The notes beneath the pieces are model-generated. The model saw only the letters and a list, made by a program, of their open reading frames with translations, was not told the origin of the DNA and made no database searches. A stretch of DNA of 64,000 nt from Parus major. Taxonomy: Eukaryota > Chordata > Aves > Passeriformes > Paridae. The stretch spans positions 3,656,532 through 3,720,531 of the forward strand of contig NC_031783.1 in assembly GCF_001522545.3 (NCBI RefSeq), in the 5' to 3' direction. Every line of letters starts with the position of its first letter. Within the stretch, counting starts at the first letter, position 1. Below, one piece after another: positions 1-11,712 of this stretch. A program made the translations under genes and the position numbers.

Positions 1-3000
1 TGAGCAGGTTATGAACTATTTTAAAACAGAATAACCTTATCTAAAAAACCCAACCAACCGCAAGGAAAAATCCCCACAACCCAAAACAATGTGATCACTG
101 TAGCCCAGCGTATCCAAATTGATTTGTTCTTTGATTTTCCTTCTTTCTACCTACACTCCTTGGCAGTAACACTTCTCTGAAAAAGAATTTTCACTCTGCT
201 GCTTTCCTTGCTGTGCTAATCACCTGTATCTGAAAATACATCTTCAAAATTGTTTTACTCTGACAGGTCAGCGGATAAAAGCTGGATACCAGGGGGTAAA
301 TGCACTCACTAATAGACTTTCTTTCTGTAACCTAAGCAATATTCCAGGAAAAAAAACCCAAAACCTTGGGTCATCCTTGGTGTTAGGTTTGAAAATATGA
401 CTGGAAAATGAAGTCCTGTACTTTGTTACTGAAGATTTTTTTTTTTTTGTCTTAGGTTCTGGTTTTCCTGTCTCTCAGTTAATTTATGTGATAATTACCA
501 CCACAGTTGACTGACCAAAATCTTTAATGATAAAACTATAGGAGCCCAGGCACCATGGTGGGAGTGAGCTATTAGTGCCTCTACATGTGAGACACGGGGA
601 GTGCTTTGCCTTCTCCTCTTTTCCTTTAGCACAGGGTGGAAATTCAAGTGTCACAAAGCGCTGCCTGCTCCTCGATTCGAGCTATGGCTGGCTTTTGTGC
701 CAGGGTGGAGCATTTCCATCCTGCTGACCCCACCAGTTTCTGCAGTATCACCCCCTCCAAAAGGGAGGTCAGAGCTCTGCAAATAAAGGCTGCAGTGCTC
801 TCAGAGCTGGCTGGGCAGTGTGAGCCCACAAACGTGCTGAGTTATGCTGATGTGCACAAAAGGCAGAGTTGGCCATATTTCCATCTTTTTCACACTTGAT
901 AGCTTATGGTCTAACAGTGCTGTGCTATACATTATCTGTAAAAGCTGATTTCCCAGGTTGAACTTGAGAATTACTGAATTATTGATGCATTTTAAGCATG
1001 CATTAATGGCTTGGATGTGAATTTCTATATTTAACATAACCACTAATAATCTGGGCCTGCTTAGGAAGGAGTGTGGTCAATTATTTTTCCCATTATCTCA
1101 TGTTTATTTCAGTAAAAACATGATTTATAGGCACCTGATTTATTGAAATATGGGGACTTTTTGGCAATTTTAGTACTGTAGAACAGAATGTGTTTATTAG
1201 TTTCCATGACCTAAGGATGACTTGAATCAAAATGTTGTCCTTGCTAAAAGCTGAATGCCTCCACACTGAAAAAACAAAAAAAGCCAAAGCCCTCAAAAGG
1301 ATCTTTGAAATTACTGAGCCATTGGTTGTTTCAGAGCGGTAATATCACAACAAAAACCTTCCTCACCATGGAGCCTGGACCTAAAGCATCCAGAATCCCC
1401 CAGGATGTTCTGCTGGAGCTTAAATAATAGTAATAAAATCCTGGAATAGGCATGAATATAAAAATAATACTGTCTTTACTGTTGGCTGGAGCTTCTCTGA
1501 CTGGAAATCAATTGGGTTTTGTGGAGTTGGGTTTGTTTGCATCAGCTGGCCCTGATGGGAGGAGCTGGAAAACTGTGGGAGCACCATGAGCAGCATTTAG
1601 CAGGAGAGGAGAGCACTGGAAAGGACAGCCCTGCTCCCTGCTAACTCTGTCCAAAACTGCCTTGGGATCCCACACAGCATTAGGAAATCAGGAAAGAGCT
1701 GCTGCATCCTCCTTCCCACTCCTAGGCCTTTTCTGCTTAAAAAAAAATAAAATAGACCTTGAAATCTTGATTTTACACAGCTAGTCAGGGCCTAGGAAAT
1801 TGATTGGCAATGCTGATATCAACTTAAGTTTGCTTTTAAAATTAACAATCTGTTTCCAGCAGCCAGTGCACGATAGCCAAGGTTTCAAAAGCAGAGTGCC
1901 AGAAGGATTCTCGTGCCCAGGCCAACAACAGGGAAATCTTTCTTTGACACACTTCATGAGACAAGTGGTTTCTCTGGCATCAGTGTTTGTACTGGTGCCA
2001 GGAGCCTTTCTGTGACAACAAGGCATGAAATTTCCCTCCAGCCTGGCATCGAGCTGGATTTGCTCAGCGTGCTAGGGACAGCCAGTTAAATAATACAATG
2101 TGATTTTCAACAAGTTTAATTTAATGCACCTTATCTAGCTGATATCCTCTAGGAGCACTCTGATACCCTTTACTGCTTTTTTAGTGATTTTCTTTTTCCA
2201 CCCCTGTGTTGAAAAATAGCTCTTTACTCTTAATGAAACACTGTTGTCACTGAGGATGGGATGCTGACCTGTGGGAGCAGACTCCAGTGTGTAAAACCAA
2301 GGGACAGATGAGCTGTGTTAGCAGTCCCTGGAGAGCTCCTGCTCTGAATGTAGGCTGCAGGTAGTGAAAGTTGGTGTGTGTTATTTTGGACAGAAGAAGA
2401 GGGAAAAACCCCTGTGATTTCTTTTATCCTTGGAGCAGTGATTATAGGGATGCTCAGTCTGTTCTTTAGGGATGCTCCATAATGTTGGCACTTCCTAGCT
2501 AATCTCTGGTTTTAAAAAAACTTAAAAAACAAAATTAACAAAGCCAGCTCCACCACACCCTAACAAGCACATCCACTGCAACTACCAACTTCACTGGCCT
2601 TGAGAATAAATCCCCTACTGCACTTTTAAACCAGAGAATTTATTTTACAGTTGCAGCACTTTCATTAAACTCGAGATTGTGATCCCCACCTCCCATTGCC
2701 CACCCTCTGTACAAAGGAAGTGCCATTTGAAGGAAGAGATGTGATTTGGTACCCTGGGAAAACATGCTGGTAAGGAGTTGTTCCTGGTACATTCCTCATG
2801 TTCTCACTGGGGTTGGCAACTTTTAATAGTCCTTGTGAGAAAGGCAGCAAAGCCTGAAGGATGAAACAAAAAGAGAGGGAGAGAATAAGCTCGATATTGT
2901 TAGAGCTGACTTTTTCTTGAGGCTGTTTTCACACTTCCTCAGGCAATAAGATTTAAAAAAAAGTAGTCTGTAACATGAAGCCCACTTCTGGAGTCTGATA

Positions 3001-4340
3001 AGATAAAGCTAGACAGGCCAAGAAATCTTTATTTCTCTGCAAAGTTATTGGTTCATATCTCATGTCCACAGATTAAAGAAGAAATTGATCTTGCTTTCAG
3101 ACAAAGAGTTTTTACAGTACTGATTGTCAAGCATGGGTTAATTTGCTGAATTCTTTTTCCTCCTCAACGAGTGGAATGTTTTTGTTGTGGGGCTTTTTTC
3201 AGGTTTATATGAAGATATGTCTTCATTCTGCTTTGAAGTTTTTTATACATTAGCATGAAAACACATACTACAAATATTTCTTAGCTATGTAGGCACTAAT
3301 CTAATCTTACCACTTCAGTTTGCAAGATAATGTATTTCCCCTTTCATCACTGGGTCTTTAAAAATAAAAAGGGAAAAAGGAGATAGGAGACAAGACTTTG
3401 CTTAGCTGAAAGAACATGAAATTTTATTTTTTTTTTCCTCCTTGTCTTCCTAAACATACCTAAGTAATCCTCTGACAGGAGAGATGCCAGGAAAAAGTGC
3501 AGAAATTCCTGTGTAATGACCTTTGCTATTAAAATTAACGTGTGCCTGCTGCACCTGTTCAGAAATGGTTTAACATTCTCCTGCCTGCCTTCAGAAACAC
3601 TGGGTAATTAAACAGTACTTTCAGTGAAGGTCAACTCTGAATTAGTAGTTCATTAAATTATTTGTCATGCTGAATGTTACTCCTGGTCACCAGAAGCAGT
3701 GAATTCAAACAAAGAGCAGAGGAATGTAGTTTCTCTGCTCTCATTGCTGGGAAAATTGGTGTTTGAGCTGTTAGGTCACCCAGCAGGGAGGAGCCCTTGT
3801 GCCCAGCACAGAAATTCCTTGTTTGCCCTGGGATGGGTGCAGGTGGCACACTCAGATACATCTCAGGAGTGTGCTGCCTGCTTTTAGTTCAGAACATGCA
3901 TGTAATAGCTCAGTCATCCTCTTTGGCCCTGCAGAATTAGTTTGGCAAGGATTTCTCTTGTAGTGTCACACCTTTTACACCAGCTACAAGGAGGACCCGT
4001 GACTTTTTATTGGAATTTTATGTGGTGGTAAAAATTTGAGGTGGAGCATTACTATGTCCTAGACATCCCCAGATTTAAAGCACCTGCTGAAACAAGCCCA
4101 ATTATGGAATGGATAATTAAAACCCACTGTAAATACTGCAGTGTGAACCACTTGGCATCAGGTTTTCTCACAAGTGAGGGCAGCAGTGTATTTCTGTCAA
4201 GTTGAGACAGGCTTCCATTTAGAATCAGTGGGAATTTAGGATTATAACCTGGACTAATGTGCCTTGAGTTTGGTCAGACACTCTGGCAGGTGCCAGGACA
4301 TGCCCTGGAGGCTGTGTGTGGGTGGCAGCAGACCCAGAGC
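1..4340. other. non-coding stretch, no gene recognised
   Basis: Ordinary AT-rich, CpG-poor sequence. The short open frames here (for example 601-899 on both strands and 1781-2026) overlap each other in several frames and resemble no family I know. Only short homopolymers stand out, such as T runs at 436-448 and 3427-3435. I see no CR1, SINE or LTR fragment and no convincing splice-bordered frame. Confidence 0.6.
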
Positions 4341-5285
4341 ACTGTGTCCAGCAGTCTGTCCAGCATTCTGTCCAGCAGTGTGTCCAGCAGTGTGTCCAGC
4401 AGTGTGTCCAGCAGTGTGTGCAGCATTCTGTCCAGCATTCTGTCCAGCAGTGTGTCCGGCAGTGTGTCCGGCAGTGTGTCCGGCAGTGTGTCCAGCAGTG
4501 TGTCCAGCAGTGTGTCCAGCATTCTGTCCAGCAGTGTGTGCAGCAGTGTGTGCAGCAGTGTGTCCAGCAGTGTGTGCAGCAGTGTGTCCAGCAGTGTGTC
4601 CAGCAGTCTGTCCAGCAGTGTGTCCAGCATTCTGTCCAGCATTCTGTCCAGCAGTCTGTCCAGCAGTCTGTCCAGCATTCTGTCCAGCAGTCTGTCCAGC
4701 AGTGTGTGCAGCAGTCTGTCCAGCAGTGTGTCCAGCAGTGTGTCCAGCAGTGTGTCCAGCATTCTGTCCAGCAGTGTGTCCAGCAGTGTGTGCAGCAGTC
4801 TGTCCAGCAGTCTGTCCAGCAGTCTGTCCTGCAGTGTGTGCAGCAGTCTGTCCAGCAGTGTGTCCAGCAGTGTGTCCAGCAGTGTGTCCAGCAGTCTGTC
4901 CAGCAGTGTGTCCAGCATTGTGTCCAGCAGTGTGTGCAGCAGTGTGTGCAGCAGTGTGTCCAGCAGTGTGTGCAGCAGTGTGTCCAGCAGTGTGTCCAGC
5001 AGTCTGTCCAGCAGTCTGTCCAGCAGTGTGTCCAGCAGTCTGTCCAGCAGTGTGTGCAGCAGTGTGTCCAGCAGTCTGTCCAGCAGTGTGTCCAGCATTG
5101 TGTCCAGCAGTGTGTCCAGCAGTGTGTCCAGCAGTCTGTCCAGCAGTGTGTCCAGCATTGTGTCCAGCAGTGTGTCCAGCAGTGTGTGCAGCAGTGTGTC
5201 CAGCAGTGTGTCCAGCAGTCTGTCCAGCAGTGTGTCCAGCAGTCTGTCCAGCAGTGTGTCCGGCAGTGTGTCCAGCAGTCTGTCC
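4341..5285. repeat. 12-bp minisatellite, about 79 copies
   Basis: A tandem array of a 12-base unit TGTCCAGCAGTG fills this interval. Units differ at a few fixed positions: GTCTG for GTGTG, CATTCTG for CAGTGTG, GTGTGC for GTGTCC, and CGGCAG for CAGCAG. Variant units recur in blocks: 4861-4920 and 5101-5160 are identical over 60 bases, and 5041-5100 differs from them by one base, so multi-unit duplications have occurred. Because 12 is a multiple of three and the unit has no stop codon in any frame, all six frames stay open for roughly 350-400 codons (plus strand CPAV, VQQC and SSSV; minus strand HCWT, TAGH and LLDT repeats). I treat these frames as artefacts: no splice context, non-repeat domain or frame preference is visible. 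Confidence 0.97.
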
Positions 5286-6351
5286 CTGTGTCCGTGGTGC
5301 TGGCTGGGGCTGTCCTTGCAGGGACACAGGCAGGAGGCACCGGGGTGTCTCTGGATTAAAACTGAGGCACCAGCAGCTGGGAGAGCTCTGCAATATTTAT
5401 CACACTGTACACAGAATGAAACTCTGCTACTGGTAATTGCTAGGAGATGAAACCTTTCCAAAGCCACGGTCAGTGAATACTAATGCCCTGCTCTCCAGAG
5501 GAGGGGACACCAGGAGGGCTGGGGAGGGAAGGAGGAGGAAAACCTTGCAGTGTTTAGGGGCTGTGATACCAGGGAAAACCTCATTATTTGTTCAAGGCAC
5601 CAGCACAGGATTTTTGTAGGCCAGATCAGTCTCCAGATGCTCTGTGAAAGAGAATTATTCCAGGACAGTGTGTGTGACACACTTCAGGTCTGAACCTTGA
5701 GGGGTCTGGGTTAGTTTTATTCCTTGGACACTTTTTGCTGTGGTATTTGCAGAGGGAAGGAAGAAAGCTCTGCACTAAAGAGAGGCTGAGGTTGTTACAT
5801 TCTTGTCATCGTTCCCGAAGCTGATCCTGGCCCCTTTGGTTCTCCATGTATGTCAGTCCAGGCTCTCCCTGCTCCTTTCAGGAGGAAGGACTGGAATTTT
5901 GGTTATCCTGGCTCTGCCCCTCTGGTTGGAGGGGTTTCTGCCTCCACTCCTTGTTCCCCTGCTGTTCCCTGCTGCTCCAGGTCAGCCACAAGCTCGAGGG
6001 GACAGCTGGGATGAGCTCCAGCAGGTGTGACACCACCCTTGGGATGGGCTGCCTTCAAATGCCCTGCCTAAAAATGCATTAAACAGGGCAGAACAGTGCA
6101 TTTTATAGGAAATTCAATCATTCCAGAAAGGCAGTTTGGGAGAGGAGTCAGGCTGTCCTGGAGCTGCCCACACTGGGTGGGGAATGTCCAGGGACACCAG
6201 GTGGCAGCTGAGGTGTGCTGAGACCATCAGCCACAGGGAAACTGTGGGTGACAACCCAAAAACTGTGATGTGTTCCTCTCTACTCAAAGAATACATGGCA
6301 AAGATCAAGCATTGACTCATTTTCAGTGCCCCATGCTAAGGTGTTGTGTGT
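5286..6351. other. non-coding stretch after the minisatellite
   Basis: Slightly more GC-rich than the average of the window. Overlapping short frames at 5803-6082 and 6114-6320 have no recognisable product. The only site worth naming is a CTCF-like motif near 6194, listed separately. Confidence 0.5.
6194..6208 (+). promoter_or_regulatory. CTCF-like binding motif
   Basis: The sequence ACACCAGGTGGCAGC matches the vertebrate CTCF core (CCACCAGGKGGCRC type) at nearly all informative positions, with A for the first C. CTCF sites anchor chromatin loops. The call rests on the motif alone, and single motif matches of this quality also occur by chance, so occupancy is unproven. Confidence 0.3.
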
Positions 6352-6735
6352 CCCTAAATATTTTTATTTTTTTTTATTTATATATTTGTATATTTATATA
6401 TTTATATATAAATATATTTATATACATATTATATATCCTCTATATTTATATATATTTTATATATATACTTATATATTTATATATGCTATATATTTTATAC
6501 TAATATATTTTAAATACATATTTATATAAAATATTAATATATATATAATTATATAATGGTACAATCATATATTTATATTAAATATATTTATTTATTCATA
6601 TATTTATATATGTATATTTATATATTTATATATTTATATATTTGTATATTTCTATATTTTATTTTATCTATTTATATAAAATAAAAATATATTTATATTT
6701 ATATAAATATATATTTATATTTATTATTTGTATGT
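6352..6735. repeat. AT-rich low-complexity tract
   Basis: Almost pure A+T, built from irregular TATATTTA and ATATATTTAT units without one strict period. The strand is T-rich at the left end and alternates TA-rich in the middle. Frames with strings of Y, I and F codons (6270-6529) are by-products of composition. Its ends are abrupt, at CCCTAAAT on the left and TTGTATGTG on the right. Confidence 0.9.
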
Positions 6736-7697
6736 GTTGCGAAAAAAGCCACTCAGAATAGACAAGGGAGTAAGTAAAGAATTGAATGGGAAGGCAAATA
6801 GATGGATGATACAAATTAACAACTTCTTTCTGTCGGGTATCTTGGATAAGAATAGTTACATTTTTGTTAATGTGTATTCAGACAGAGATACATCTCCACA
6901 CTAAATCAATAGCTTTTGGAAATAGTATTAAAACAAAGTAGAAAAGGCTATTTTAGATGGTCAAGAAAATGGAAACTTCAAAAAATCTTTGCAAGGCTCA
7001 CTGAAGAGATACTAAATTTTCTGTGGACTTTGTAAATTTATGTCCATTAGAAATTCCCAAACTCTAAATGACTTCTAAATTATATATCCTGTGAGGGTAA
7101 AATAAAAACCCAAGTTTTCATTTCTATATATTAAAATTACAGCTGAGATTCATGATTTTATTGTAGTGCCTCAATCCCATTAACATTGAGAGAAGTCAGA
7201 TATTTAGATATCTTTGTGGAGAAATCCTACAAAATGAGGTTTTTAATGGACAATTTAATGAAAGTGCTTCCTTGTGTGCAGCAGCTGACAATAAAAAAGC
7301 AGGCAAACCCCTGGAAAAAATGGAGCAAAGAGGGATGGGAAACAGTTCTGAAGATTTAATGTGTTATGAAATCAATTTAGGAAGGGGAAACACTGGGTGA
7401 GCAGAGTGAGGAGGACACGGGTGTTTGTGCAGCCCCTCTGACTGCTGGGGTAATTCCAGCAGGATGGGCTGTCCTGGACATCAGCCCTGCTGGGACTGGC
7501 CCTGACTGAGCTGGGAATTCACACCTGCCACCCTCATCCCACTGCTGCTGCTCACTGCTGCTTCCAGAAAAAGGAGAGCAGGCAGCAATCTGTGAGTGTC
7601 AGGTAACATCTGTTACCTAAAAATCACCCTGCCCACACCCTGAGTGCTGCATTGTAAATGTGGCATTGAAATACCTCACAATATTTGATAAAATGGC
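6736..7697. other. non-coding spacer between two AT tracts
   Basis: Unique-looking sequence, AT-rich to about 7370 and then GC-richer with CTGCTG-type words around 7440-7570. No repeat family, open frame or RNA gene was recognised. Confidence 0.5.
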
Positions 7698-8160
7698 CTT
7701 TATATTATTTATTATGTTATTATATTATTCATTATATTATTCATTATGTTATTCATGATATTATTTATTATACTATTTATTATGTCATTTATTAAATGTC
7801 GTGGTTTTAAACCAGTAACTAAACTGGTCTTAAAGGTAAAGCTACCCCATGACATTATATTATTTATTATATTATTCATTATATTATTATATTATTCATT
7901 ATATTATTCATTATCTTATTTATTATATTATTTATTATATAATTTATTACATTATTCATTATCTTATTTATTATATTACTTATTAAATAATTTATTACAT
8001 TATTCATTATAGTATTTATTATATTACTTATTAAATAATTTATTATATTATTCATTATAGTATTTATTATATTACTTATTATATTATTCTATATAATAAA
8101 TTGTATGTCATTATATTATATTACTGTTATATTATTATTTATTATAATTACATCATATGT
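7698..8160. repeat. AT-rich minisatellite with a 48-bp higher-order period
   Basis: The tract consists of TTATTATATTATTCATTA-like words. In its right half a longer period appears: the word ATTACTTATT recurs at 7975, 8023 and 8071, exactly 48 bases apart, with the intervening sequence largely shared. A non-AT insert at 7797-7854 interrupts the array and is listed separately. The 88-codon plus-strand frame through the array is a composition artefact. Confidence 0.85.
7797..7854 (+). mobile_element. 58-bp hairpin-forming insert with LTR-like ends
   Basis: This 58-base piece of normal composition sits inside the AT minisatellite. It starts TGTCGTGG and ends CCATGACA, an 8-base terminal inverted repeat with one mismatch and TG..CA outer bases. 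Its centre is a second hairpin: TTTAAACCAGT pairs with ACTGGTCTTAAA around the loop AACTAA, leaving one bulged C. The left end resembles the start of some avian endogenous-retrovirus LTRs as I recall them, so it may be a decayed LTR end. It could equally be a tiny non-autonomous inverted-repeat element. No clear target-site duplication can be read because the flanks are AT repeat. Confidence 0.4.
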
Positions 8161-9349
8161 GTTATATAAAAATGCAGGCAAAAGGTTTTCCTGAAATATA
8201 CTTAAGGGAAATGAGGAATATACAAGACTCTGACAGGCAGCTGGAAGAAATGTTGCTAGTGAGAATTTAATCCTCCCCTTTGGGGTTTTTCTGTCGGTTG
8301 TCTGCAAGCCTCCACTGGCAGGGAAGCACTGCTGTGATTTCCTGAGCACTGAGAACTGATGTTCCCAATGTCTTGGACACAGTTTTTACTTGAGGCCCCT
8401 GGGAGTGCTCTGGTAACAGCTCAGGGCTGTGGAGGGAGAATGAGAAAACTTTGCTGCCAAAAACAGTTGTTGTCTGCAAGGCCAGAATGAGTCAACATAG
8501 GAAAGTACACTTGCTTGTGTGATGTTCTTTATGCTTCTGACTGTATTTCTGAATTCCCTGAAAGATGTTCCTTGAAGAAATTTCGGGGTTGCCTGGGAAA
8601 AAGAAAAGTTGTGCTATGAATTTTTCAGGAAATCCTCTCATGATTAATATCTATTTATACTTGAAATTTCTATTCCCAGACAGATTTTCCCCGTGTTAAA
8701 GAAATGATTCTGTAGGAAAGAACAGAATGTCTGAAGAAGACAGCAAACACACACCTAAAATGGTAATTTAGTGATGATGTTTTTGTGCTGTGCTTACATC
8801 CCTGTTTCCAAGAGCTGATTAGATTCTGGAGCAGTTTCTTCTGGGAAAACCCAGCATGTTTAGGAAGGCATTGACTCATGGCAGAGCTAAAACTGACAAC
8901 AGTTAAATGTAACTCCTTCCATTAACAATAATGGAATTCATGTTGTATTATTACCATGGTTGGAAAGCCTGTCAAGAAAGAAAAAAAGGGAAAAAATAAA
9001 AAAGCACTGCACAGCATTGATTTATATGGTTTTTATGTCAAGAACATGTGCTGGTGATCCCAGCTGGACTATAAAGGGCACAGAAATTCCACTGCCAAGA
9101 TTTAGGTGCTGTTTGAAAGTACAAAATTAAGTTTTGAGGCAAGAGTTAAATCTTGACAGCAAATAAAAAGTGTGTAACCAGAAGAAAGGAAAGATACCAG
9201 GGAAAGGTCAGAAAAATAATTTCTTTAACATAAGAAATCCCTCATAGAATAAAAAGGGGCACAATAAAATATGTTTAAGTCCAAGGGGGTAGCTGATGTC
9301 AGGCAACGGGAGAATTTCCTGTGAATTTTTAGGTTTCACACTGAAAATT
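8161..9349. other. non-coding stretch, nothing recognised
   Basis: AT-rich sequence with no repeat family I can name. Minus-strand frames at 8116-8479 and 8670-8879 overlap one another in different frames and have no familiar domain. Confidence 0.5.
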
Positions 9350-9475
9350 CCCCACCTCAGCTGGTGAGAGCACGGTGCTAATATCACCAAGCTCTGAGCT
9401 CTGTATGGGTGATGCACTCAAGGGTTGGACTCAGAAATGCCTGTGGGTCCCTTCCAGCTTGGAATATCCTGGGAA
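9350..9475 (+). mobile_element. tRNA-Ile-headed SINE with CR1-like tail (TguSINE1-like)
   Basis: Bases 9352-9410 align with a tRNA-Ile: CCTCAGCTGGT corresponds to the D-arm/A-box, GAGAGCACGGTGCTAATA to the anticodon arm region, and CTGTATGGGTGATGCA to the degraded T-arm and acceptor end. The tail, TTGGACTC followed by GGGTCCCTTCCAGCTTGG, matches the 3' end shared with CR1 LINEs. A tRNA-Ile head joined to a CR1 tail is the known structure of songbird TguSINE1. Several bases around the B-box are missing, so the internal polymerase III promoter is probably dead and this is not a functional tRNA gene. It is the best single clue that the host is a passerine. Confidence 0.75.
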
Positions 9476-10950
9476 ATCCCTCTCAGAGGTGGCTGTGCTG
9501 TCTGGGCAGAAATGCAGTGGCTGCAGCTGAGCCTGTGCTGGCTGATGCAAAGAAAACTGAGTGAAGAACTTGAGAGCAAAGGAGGATAATATGGCTTGGG
9601 CTGTGAGCTGGTCAAAAGTGTGGGCTTGGACTGAGAACAAAAAAATACTTTATTTACAACAAATGGGGTCATTCCCAATGGAAAGATGAAAAGAGACTTA
9701 TTTTCTCAAGCCCAGCCTGAGATGAGTCCAGGGGTACAGGATACTATGGTTCCAATCTTGACTTTGAATTGGACCCAAGAACAGTAATAAAACCAAAATT
9801 GTTCAAATCATTTAAGAAGAAAAATCTCTTCTGCGCTCATGCTCCCTATTTAAATTTCCTTAAAACAGCATTTCCCTCTCCTACCTGTGCTGCTGAGTTT
9901 TTAATACATCTATTTAAATGCAAATTTTGACTTTTGGTCTGTAATCACAAAAATGTTTGACACATAAATTTTTATCAGCGATGTAATTTTATAGAGGAGC
10001 AGTGTTGGAGTGGTTGGCCACAAACACTGGGGTGATGCATTGCTCAGCCTGGTTCTGTGTGGGGAAGTGCCTGCTCCAGTGGCAGCACATGGGAACGATT
10101 GTTTCCTCAGTGCCCCACTCACTGAGATCATGTGGTGCTCTGGAGGGCTTTTTAACTGCACTTGGAGCGTTTGCTTGTGCACCAAAAGCTCCCTGAGGAC
10201 CATCAAGTGGTGGTGAAAGGTGTTTGTGTGCTCTGAGCTGCCGGGATGGCAGTCCTGACAGCTGTATCTTCAAGAAGGGAAGGCTTTTTTCCAGCCTAGC
10301 GTTTTTCTCCCCTCCTCAGTAGGTTTATTGCCATAACTTGCCTGGGTGGGGGATGTTTTACCAGCATGGTGTCAAATCCAGTGCAGGTTACTCTTTGCTT
10401 GCTGCTGAGTGTGTGGTTTGTGTTTCATCACTCCCCACCTGTCCTAGTAGAGATGGGCAGTGAGACCTGTTTCTTCTTTCATTGTCCACCAACCTTTATT
10501 TGCAACCTGATATTTGTATGGTTATCAGAAGGCACCAAGCTCAATTCCAGTGTGTTAGGAACTCAGTTCACTGCTTGGTAATGGTGAGAGCACATGTCAA
10601 TCAAACTTTTCTCTCTGACAATATTTACATACTTTTCCTATTGATTCTCGTGGAACAGATCCCTTGTTGTTACAGGTGCACTTGTTTTTCTCCCCAGGAA
10701 TAGTTCATTATTTTAACAAACTTTTCTTTCTCAAGATGTTTTTGCATAGGAACTTATCAGTCCAGCTGCTAGCTACACTTACCCAAACAAGGAATCCTAA
10801 ACCATGATTTTACAAGGCCTTTCTTTTGTAAGGTTCTACCTTTATGTGACACCCACTCCCATCAGAAACTGAGGCCCTTGCCAGCCCCTGTCTGCTGTGT
10901 TGGTGGCCACCAGCCCTGGTGTCCCAGCTGCACACAGCTGTACACAGCTG
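9476..10950. other. non-coding stretch up to first gap
   Basis: No gene or repeat family was recognised. Frames at 9910-10273 (minus) and 10002-10216 (plus) overlap on opposite strands and look accidental. The last bases before the gap repeat the word ACACAGCTG twice, which suggests the gap begins in tandem repeat sequence. Confidence 0.5.
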
Positions 10951-11550
10951 NNNNNNNNNNNNNNNNNNNNNNNNNNNNNNNNNNNNNNNNNNNNNNNNNN
11001 NNNNNNNNNNNNNNNNNNNNNNNNNNNNNNNNNNNNNNNNNNNNNNNNNNNNNNNNNNNNNNNNNNNNNNNNNNNNNNNNNNNNNNNNNNNNNNNNNNNN
11101 NNNNNNNNNNNNNNNNNNNNNNNNNNNNNNNNNNNNNNNNNNNNNNNNNNNNNNNNNNNNNNNNNNNNNNNNNNNNNNNNNNNNNNNNNNNNNNNNNNNN
11201 NNNNNNNNNNNNNNNNNNNNNNNNNNNNNNNNNNNNNNNNNNNNNNNNNNNNNNNNNNNNNNNNNNNNNNNNNNNNNNNNNNNNNNNNNNNNNNNNNNNN
11301 NNNNNNNNNNNNNNNNNNNNNNNNNNNNNNNNNNNNNNNNNNNNNNNNNNNNNNNNNNNNNNNNNNNNNNNNNNNNNNNNNNNNNNNNNNNNNNNNNNNN
11401 NNNNNNNNNNNNNNNNNNNNNNNNNNNNNNNNNNNNNNNNNNNNNNNNNNNNNNNNNNNNNNNNNNNNNNNNNNNNNNNNNNNNNNNNNNNNNNNNNNNN
11501 NNNNNNNNNNNNNNNNNNNNNNNNNNNNNNNNNNNNNNNNNNNNNNNNNN
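10951..11550. other. assembly gap (600 N)
   Basis: A run of 600 undetermined bases. Flanking sequence is GC-rich and repetitive (ACACAGCTG words on the left, GCTGCTG on the right), the kind of sequence that short-read assemblies drop. Open frames drawn through this gap have no meaning. Confidence 0.99.
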
Positions 11551-11712
11551 GCTGCTGTCCCTTCAGTCTGCTGGCAGTGACCAGCAGCAGCCGGTGCTGA
11601 ACGGAGCAGGCACAGCAGCCACAGTCACCTGTGGCACAGGGCTTGGCACAGCTGGGGTGGCACCACAGCCACAGGTGCTGCTGTGGTTGGACAAGTCACA
11701 GATTCAGCCCTG
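11551..11712. other. GC-rich gap flank
   Basis: Rich in CAGCAG, CACAGCC and CTGTGG words. It has no recognisable family and probably belongs to the repeat-rich context of the preceding gap. Confidence 0.5.

Noticed and set aside
4341..5285. CRISPR-like array
   Set aside because: Units are contiguous 12-mers without spacers, the genome is a vertebrate, and no cas gene is nearby.
4225..5467. Six long overlapping open frames of 347-397 codons
   Set aside because: All are produced by the stop-free 12-base repeat unit. No frame is favoured, there is no non-repeat domain, and there is no splice or promoter context.
9350..9425. A functional tRNA-Ile gene
   Set aside because: The T-arm/B-box is partly deleted, the acceptor ends do not pair, and it runs directly into a CR1-like tail, so it is a SINE head.
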